Shown: one piece after another, positions 59,182 to 64,000 of the stretch
How positions within the stretch are numbered: the first letter of the stretch is position 1
How the letters are laid out: each line of letters opens with the position of its first letter
Assembly (NCBI GenBank): GCA_022843845.1
Contig: JALHMW010000001.1
Span: forward strand, 62,001-126,000
Reading direction: 5' to 3'
Length of the DNA: 64,000 nt
Source: Archangium sp.
GTDB lineage: Bacteria > Myxococcota > Myxococcia > Myxococcales > Myxococcaceae
Notes under the pieces: model-generated
Database searches by the model: none
What the model saw: the letters and a program-made list of their open reading frames with translations, nothing else
Told to the model about the DNA's origin: nothing
Position numbers and translations under genes: made by a program

Positions 59182-61380
59182 TCACAAGCCGCTCAGTTTC
59201 AAGCTCCACGCCGCGATGGACTTCAGCGGGCCGTGCATGGGCGTCGGCTTCAGCATCAGGTTGAGTCGGTCGGCGAGCTCGTACCGGACCACCTTCGCGT
59301 CGACCGGAGCGCCGCTGGGCGCTGGAGGGGCACCTGAGCCGAACTGGTATCGCGAATACAGCGTGGGCATGAAGCGCGCGAGCCGCTGCCAGTTGAAGGT
59401 CTTGCCGTCGATCGCCTGGAGCGCCCTGCGCACGGCGTGCTCGTAGGAATAGCCAGCTCGATACAACTGGGTGTTGTTGCGGCTCGACTTCTTCCGCACG
59501 CGATAGCGGTACGAGATGATTGGCAACACCTCGACCCGGTACTCAGACAGAGCGAGCCGCATCGAGAACTCCCAGTCTTCGAAGTGCTCGCGTTGGCCTT
59601 CGTGATAGCCGCCGAGCTCTTCGAACACGGCGCGGCGCGCCAACAGACCGCAGTGGGTGCTGTTCTCGAGCAGAATGGTCTCGAGAATGGGGTCGTAGGC
59701 CGCCCAGCAGTGGCTCTCGTCTTCGAAGGCCTGGAAGTACCCACTCACGACGTCGACCTCGGGGTGGTTCGCCAGCGCGCCACGCAGCACCTTGGTCGAG
59801 TCAGGGTCGAGCAGATCGTCGCTGTCGATCACGTAGATGGCGTCGGTGGTGGCCGCGCGAATCGCCAGGTTTCGAGCCACCGAGGGGCCGCTGTTCACGG
59901 GCGTCGTCATGAACTTGAAGCCGGCGCTCTCGGTCAACGACTTCGCCTTGCGGGCCTCGGGGGGCGAGGAGCAGTCGTCGACGATGATCACCTCGTCGCC
60001 GGCTCGCATCTCGGCCTTCAACGACGCGATGAACTCGGGCAGGAATCGCGCCTGGTCGTAGTGCGCGGCGACGAAGGTGATCGACGGCTGTGTGGGCTTG
60101 CGGCGCGGAGGCTGTGGCGTGGCGTTGCGCACGGCCGCGGAGTAGCCCCGGCGCGTGGTCTCGTTCATCTCGTCGCGAACCTTGCTGTACGACTTGCGCA
60201 GCGTCGGCGAGACCGGCTTGCGCGCGGTCGCCGCCAGGAGCTGCGAGAACTGAGCGCGATTGAACGGGTCGAACGCCTTGACGCCGAACTCGGCCCCCAT
60301 CTCGGGCATGCACCCGAACTGCGAGACGAGGGTCGGCCGATTGAACCCGAGCACCTCGAGCAACACGTTGGGGTAGTTCTCGAAGCGGGACGGGAAGACG
60401 AAGCCATCCATCTTCGGGAGGTGGTTCGTCCACAGCTCCTTCTGCGGGATGTAGTCGTGAAAGACGAACCGCGACTCGAGCGAGGTGTCTCGGAGCAGAT
60501 TGTTGAGGTGCGCCCGCATCGACCCCTGACGCCAGGTGTCGGTGTCGCGGCCGAAGAAGTGGAGCTCGAAGGGCACCTCTTTCATCGCCTCGATGGCGGC
60601 TTCGACCAGCAAGTCGACGCCTTTGCGGAACTCGAGCCTGCCGACGTACCCGAAGCGCTGGCGACGACGCAGGCCGCGAACGCCTTTGCCTTTGCTCGCC
60701 TCGGCGTGCGGCCACGGGTGGGGAATCTTGACGGCCTTTTCACGAACCGCGGCCGAGAGCGCTGGCGAGACCAGGGAACACACGCGGTCGAGCATCGCGT
60801 CGCCGCCATACAGCACCTGATCGGCGTGCTCGAGGCAGTAGCGCTCCATGTCGTGGAACCGGAACGCGCTGCTGTCACACCAGGGGAGCTGGTCGTTGTC
60901 TTCATGCAACATGAAGAGGGGGCTGTGCAGCCGAACGGCCGTGGCGCCAACGTTCAAGAGGCCGAACCGCGCGGCCTTCATCACGTAGTACCCCTCGGAC
61001 GAGTAGTCGGGCATCTCGACCATGCCGAAGGTGTGGCCCATTCGAGCCATCACCCGCATCGAGCGCATGATGCCATAGCCGAAGTGCCGATACGGGTCGC
61101 CCAGGTTGTTCAGCGGGCTGCGCCCCACGTGCGCGAACTCGGGCACGAAGTGCACCGTCGCGGTGGGGCAGAACTGAAAGAGCTCATCGCTGCGTTGCCG
61201 TTCGCCGGTGAAGAACAAGACGTTCAGCGGGCGGCCATCGATGGTGACCTGCTGGAGCTGCTCAAGGAGCAGTCGGGTGTAGCTGCCGATGCCTCCGGTG
61301 ACCCGCGTCACAGGCTCGAAGCAGCTGAGAACAAAGTCCCAATGAACCTGGTCACCTCGCTCGGGGACGAACTCGCGCAT
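59182..61380 (-). CDS. Fused GT4-GT2 glycosyltransferase
   Basis: A protein of about 732 residues (ATG at 61380; a GTG at 61398 is an alternative). The first part (to about 420) is a GT4 type: GGIGSYTRLLLEQL near the start, FGYVGRLEFRKGVDLL and the SRFENYPNVLLEVLGF phosphate-donor motif. The second part (from about 445) is a GT2 domain: SITFVAAHYDQARFLPEF, VIIVDDCSS and the DxD in VIDSDDLLD. So one chain has two transferases and could add two sugars in turn. The fusion is uncommon but seen in surface glycan loci. It lies between divergent transcription units. Confidence 0.88.
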   Translation of the reverse strand: MREFVPERGDQVHWDFVLSCFEPVTRVTGGIGSYTRLLLEQLQQVTIDGRPLNVLFFTGERQRSDELFQFCPTATVHFVPEFAHVGRSPLNNLGDPYRHFGYGIMRSMRVMARMGHTFGMVEMPDYSSEGYYVMKAARFGLLNVGATAVRLHSPLFMLHEDNDQLPWCDSSAFRFHDMERYCLEHADQVLYGGDAMLDRVCSLVSPALSAAVREKAVKIPHPWPHAEASKGKGVRGLRRRQRFGYVGRLEFRKGVDLLVEAAIEAMKEVPFELHFFGRDTDTWRQGSMRAHLNNLLRDTSLESRFVFHDYIPQKELWTNHLPKMDGFVFPSRFENYPNVLLEVLGFNRPTLVSQFGCMPEMGAEFGVKAFDPFNRAQFSQLLAATARKPVSPTLRKSYSKVRDEMNETTRRGYSAAVRNATPQPPRRKPTQPSITFVAAHYDQARFLPEFIASLKAEMRAGDEVIIVDDCSSPPEARKAKSLTESAGFKFMTTPVNSGPSVARNLAIRAATTDAIYVIDSDDLLDPDSTKVLRGALANHPEVDVVSGYFQAFEDESHCWAAYDPILETILLENSTHCGLLARRAVFEELGGYHEGQREHFEDWEFSMRLALSEYRVEVLPIISYRYRVRKKSSRNNTQLYRAGYSYEHAVRRALQAIDGKTFNWQRLARFMPTLYSRYQFGSGAPPAPSGAPVDAKVVRYELADRLNLMLKPTPMHGPLKSIAAWSLKLSGL

Positions 61381-61472
61381 GGGGGCCAGATAGCACACGG
61401 TCTGCGGGAAACGACCAGTTCAGCCGTCGTCCGTTGCCGAGAGCGCGAGGGTGAGGTAGCCGAGTCGAGCCC

Positions 61473-62495
61473 ATGAGAGTCAGCCACGACGTCGGTGCGG
61501 TCTCGGCGTCGGACCGCCCTCGCCCCCGCCTGCTTTTCTGGTCGGTCCCGCTCATTCTCGCGGGCCTGACGACCTACCTGCTTGGCGTCTTGTTGGCGGT
61601 GCCGCGTTGGGCCTTCCTCGACGCGCCACACCTGCGCGCCATCAACGAGAAGGTCGTCTGGTACAGCGGTGTGCCGATGTTCTTCGGGTTGATGCTGGCC
61701 CTCATCGACTTCTTCGTCTTGCTGCCTGCCAAGCGTCACGCGCGCGGCGTGATGAACGAGCCCTTCGCCGCCGACGTCAAGGTGACGGTCACGCTCACTG
61801 CGTGGAATGACGAGGCCTCGATCGACGCGGCGGTGCGCGACTTCGTGGCCCACCCAAGGGTGGCGCGCGTCGTCGTCGTCGACAACAACAGCCGTGACAA
61901 GACCGCCGAGGTCGCCAGGGCCGCAGGCGCCACCGTCGTGATCGAAGAGCGCGCTGGCTACGGCCGCTGCGTCACCAGGTGTCTCGAAGAGGGCGCCCGC
62001 TATGACGACACGCCCCTCGTCGTGCTCTGTGAAGGCGACTGCACCTTCCGCGCGCTCGATCTCGACAAGCTGCTGGCCTATGCGCCTCACGCCAGCGTGG
62101 TGAACGGGACCCGCATCGTCGAGCAGCTCCGCGAGTACAACACGCAACTGTCGACGTTCATGTATTACGGCAACTTCGCCGTCGGAAAACTGCTCGAGAT
62201 CAAACATCTCGGGCGAGGGACCTTCACGGACGTCGGCACCACCTACAAACTGATGCGACGCGAGGCGATCGCCCGGCTGCTGACGGTGACCGACCCGAAG
62301 GTCAACCTCGAGTTCAACGCGCATTTCCTCGATCGTGCCCTCGGGTCCGGCGAGCGACTGGTCGAGTGCCCCATCACCTTCTACCCACGGATCGGCGAAT
62401 CGAAGGGCGGTAACGTGAACAACTCCCGCGCCCTCAAGGTCGGCCTCAAGATGATCTGGGGGCTGTACACAGATTGGCGATGGAGCGCGGAATGA
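61473..62495 (+). CDS. Membrane-anchored GT2 glycosyltransferase
   Basis: A 340-residue protein with two N-terminal membrane segments (LLFWSVPLILAGLTTYLLG and VPMFFGLMLALIDFF). The GT2 domain has VVVVDNNSRDKTAEVARAAG and the CEGDCTF acidic motif. Such enzymes resemble dolichol-phosphate mannose synthase-like proteins that make a lipid-linked sugar donor. That would match the PIG-V-like transferase, which needs a polyprenyl-phosphate sugar. The stop overlaps the next start by 4 bp. Confidence 0.87.
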   Translation: MRVSHDVGAVSASDRPRPRLLFWSVPLILAGLTTYLLGVLLAVPRWAFLDAPHLRAINEKVVWYSGVPMFFGLMLALIDFFVLLPAKRHARGVMNEPFAADVKVTVTLTAWNDEASIDAAVRDFVAHPRVARVVVVDNNSRDKTAEVARAAGATVVIEERAGYGRCVTRCLEEGARYDDTPLVVLCEGDCTFRALDLDKLLAYAPHASVVNGTRIVEQLREYNTQLSTFMYYGNFAVGKLLEIKHLGRGTFTDVGTTYKLMRREAIARLLTVTDPKVNLEFNAHFLDRALGSGERLVECPITFYPRIGESKGGNVNNSRALKVGLKMIWGLYTDWRWSAE

Positions 62496-63130
62496 GTGAC
62501 GGCTACTTCGCCACCCGCCTGGAAGAAGACGCGCGTCGAGACGTGGTGTGGCACACCCTGTGGACGTCGTTCTTTTCCAAACGCATCGCGCCGACCGACA
62601 CCGTGCTCGATCTCGGCGCGGGGTGGGGCTCGTTCATCAACCAGGTGAAGGCAGCGCGGCGAATCGCCGTCGACCAATGGCCCGAGCTGGCGCGCCACCT
62701 CGCGCCCGGCGTCGAGGCCCACGTCGGCGACGTCACCAACCTCGACTTCCTCGCCGAGCGCTCCGTCGACTTCGCCTTCGCCAGCAACCTGCTGGAGCAC
62801 CTCACGCGCGAGCAGAACGCCGCGCTGCTGAAGGCGCTGCGGCCACGACTGACGGCTGGCGGCACCTTGAACCTGGTGCAGCCGAACTTCCGGTACTGCG
62901 CCCCGCAGTACTTCGACGACTTCACGCATGTCACCGTCTTCAGCCACGTCAGCCTGTGTGACTTCCTCGAGGCCAACGGCTTCGAGGTGACCGAGTGCCA
63001 GCCGAAGTTCCTGCCGCTCACCGTGAAGTCGCGGCTGCCGACCTGGCCCGCGTTGATCAAGGCCTACCTCGCCAGCCCCATCAAGCCGATGGCTGGCCAG
63101 ATGTACGTTCGCGCACGTGTTCGCAGGTAG
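62492..63130 (+). CDS. Class I SAM-dependent methyltransferase (surface glycan locus)
   Basis: A 212-residue methyltransferase. Motif I is LDLGAGWGSFINQV, followed by AVDQWPE, VGDVTNLDF and ASNLLEHL. The ATG at 62492 overlaps the stop of the GT2 gene (ATGA), so they are coupled. The likely target is a glycan or lipid intermediate, as in other surface polysaccharide loci, but no motif tells which. It is the smallest in this locus. Confidence 0.85.
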   Translation: MSDGYFATRLEEDARRDVVWHTLWTSFFSKRIAPTDTVLDLGAGWGSFINQVKAARRIAVDQWPELARHLAPGVEAHVGDVTNLDFLAERSVDFAFASNLLEHLTREQNAALLKALRPRLTAGGTLNLVQPNFRYCAPQYFDDFTHVTVFSHVSLCDFLEANGFEVTECQPKFLPLTVKSRLPTWPALIKAYLASPIKPMAGQMYVRARVRR

Positions 63131-63137
63131 CTCGCGA

Positions 63138-64000
63138 ATGGCCCGATCGACGAGGTGGGTGCTCGCGCTGGTGCTGGCGCTCGATCTGCTGGCCCTCGGG
63201 TGGCAGGGAGCGCTCCAACAGCTCCGGCTCGTCGTCGAGACACGCGGGCCCGGCACCCTCGAGCTCGACGATGGCGTGAGGCGAACCCTCGCGGTCGACC
63301 CCGCGCCAGAGCCGCTGCGGCTGACGATTCTCAACGCAACCGCCCAGGGAGCGACGAGCCTGATCGAGGTGCCTGCCCTCACCACGGCCCACCGGGCGCG
63401 GCTGTTCGATGCCTCGACCTATACGGCGACCCCCGGGTTCTCCGTCGAGGGGCTGCGAGAGGGGGGCGTCTGGCGCTCGAGCACGTCGGGGGCATCGCTC
63501 TCCTGGCAAGGGCGGGTCTCTGGGCTGTTCACGAGGGTGCCCTGTGGTCGCGACCGCGGAGTGGTTTGCATCGAAGGCACGGGCCTCGAGCGCGCGTGTC
63601 ACGATCTGTCGTCGTGCTCGGGAGACATCTCGGTCGACGTCATCAGTCCCCGACGTCTTCACACGGCGCTGATTCCCCTCTGGCGCTCAGGGCTCACGCT
63701 CTCGGCCGATCAACCGCTTCAGATCGAACGCCTCGAGCTGCGGTTCGGGCACCACGTCGTGCTCGAGCGGCCCGGCATGACGCTCGAGGCCGCTGAACGA
63801 ATCGAGCTGCCCGCGCTGGTCCGATTGGGTGCGCTCGGCGCCTTCATCGGCAATGGCGCGTTGCTGCTCCTGCAAGTGCTCTTGCTCGTCGTGGTGTCGA
63901 TCGTCCTGGGCGCGACGGTCGTGACGCCGTTCGTCGATCGCCTGGGCCTGCTCGAGGCGTTGCTCCTCTCGTTCTTCGCGGGTCAGGGCCTGATGTCGAA
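63138..64000 (+). CDS. Membrane protein with a large external domain (3' end missing)
   Basis: The frame is open from the ATG at 63138 to the window end. The N-terminus has one membrane segment (WVLALVLALDLLALGW), then about 200 residues with no recognised family, and again hydrophobic segments near the end (FIGNGALLLLQVLLLVVV). The external region has cysteines in pairs (VPCGRDRGVVC and ACHDLSSC), which suggests disulphides. It starts 8 bp after the methyltransferase, so it is part of the glycan locus. It may be a polymerase- or glycosyltransferase-like membrane protein, but this is not shown. Confidence 0.7.
   Translation, partial: MARSTRWVLALVLALDLLALGWQGALQQLRLVVETRGPGTLELDDGVRRTLAVDPAPEPLRLTILNATAQGATSLIEVPALTTAHRARLFDASTYTATPGFSVEGLREGGVWRSSTSGASLSWQGRVSGLFTRVPCGRDRGVVCIEGTGLERACHDLSSCSGDISVDVISPRRLHTALIPLWRSGLTLSADQPLQIERLELRFGHHVVLERPGMTLEAAERIELPALVRLGALGAFIGNGALLLLQVLLLVVVSIVLGATVVTPFVDRLGLLEALLLSFFAGQGLMS

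Noticed and set aside
59437-61476. Long plus-strand open frame (about 680 codons) opposite the fused glycosyltransferase
   Set aside because: Shadow frame; the minus-strand protein has intact GT4 and GT2 motifs.

Overview
This 64 kb window is chromosomal DNA from a very GC-rich Gram-negative bacterium. The gene set points to Myxococcota: three Ser/Thr protein kinases with extra domains, a kinase ending in an AgmX/PglI (TonB-like) domain, many lipoproteins, a TIGR02996-type protein, Ig-like and carboxypeptidase-regulatory-like surface proteins, and a DUF3516-type helicase. This assignment is inferred from gene content and codon use, not from a marker gene. I saw no rRNA, tRNA, CRISPR array or insertion sequence.

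Layout. 1-2473: end of a cysteine-patterned repeat surface protein and a GT-B glycosyltransferase-like protein. 2474-4546: a compositionally distinct two-gene insert, an AAA ATPase (RloA-like) with a partly overlapping RloB-like Toprim protein, preceded by a 9-bp inverted repeat; this is the best candidate defence system. 4600-13052: membrane protein, tandem M16 peptidase, multi-pass kinase, PAP2 phosphatase, LspA and an Ig-like lipoprotein. 13053-16714: START-like protein, methyltransferase, SigZ-like ECF sigma factor coupled to a small membrane protein, and an MFS transporter. 16843-24629: UvrA, small ribbon-helix-helix ORFs, a TIGR02996-type gene, a patch of three imperfect ~63-bp repeats, a zinc-ribbon/kinase/LamG protein and a POT transporter. 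24639-31050 (minus strand): an ABC-2 operon of GldA/GldF/GldG/DUF4340 type followed by a methyltransferase and a lipoprotein. 31166-38002: RNase J, an HExxH peptidase, an orphan XRE regulator with two palindromes but no usual start codon, an ankyrin lipoprotein, a BAAT-like hydrolase without its nucleophile, and a CBM9-like protein. 38029-44782: RimO, then a tightly coupled three-gene operon (barrel protein, FecR lipoprotein, Ser/Thr kinase). 44809-49496 (minus): glyoxylate shunt aceB-aceA with a short-chain-metabolism XRE-cupin regulator. 49736-50884: terminator, small lipoprotein, Phd/VapC-type toxin-antitoxin pair. 51032-53557: DExH helicase. 53554 to the end: a cell-surface glycan locus (PIG-V-like GT-C, MBOAT, AlgJ/AlgX-like, LtaS-like phosphatase/transferase, GT4-GT2 fusion, membrane GT2, methyltransferase, truncated membrane protein).

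How the genes work together. Three groups read as functional units: the RloA/RloB-like pair (ATPase sensor plus Toprim effector), the barrel-FecR-kinase operon (possible envelope-to-cytoplasm signalling, with a kinase where a sigma factor would usually be), and the surface glycan locus (chain building, O-acylation by the MBOAT/AlgJ pair, and polar head-group transfer by the LtaS-like enzyme). The aceBA genes share a promoter with three direct repeats upstream of its -35 box, and a regulator gene lies just downstream.
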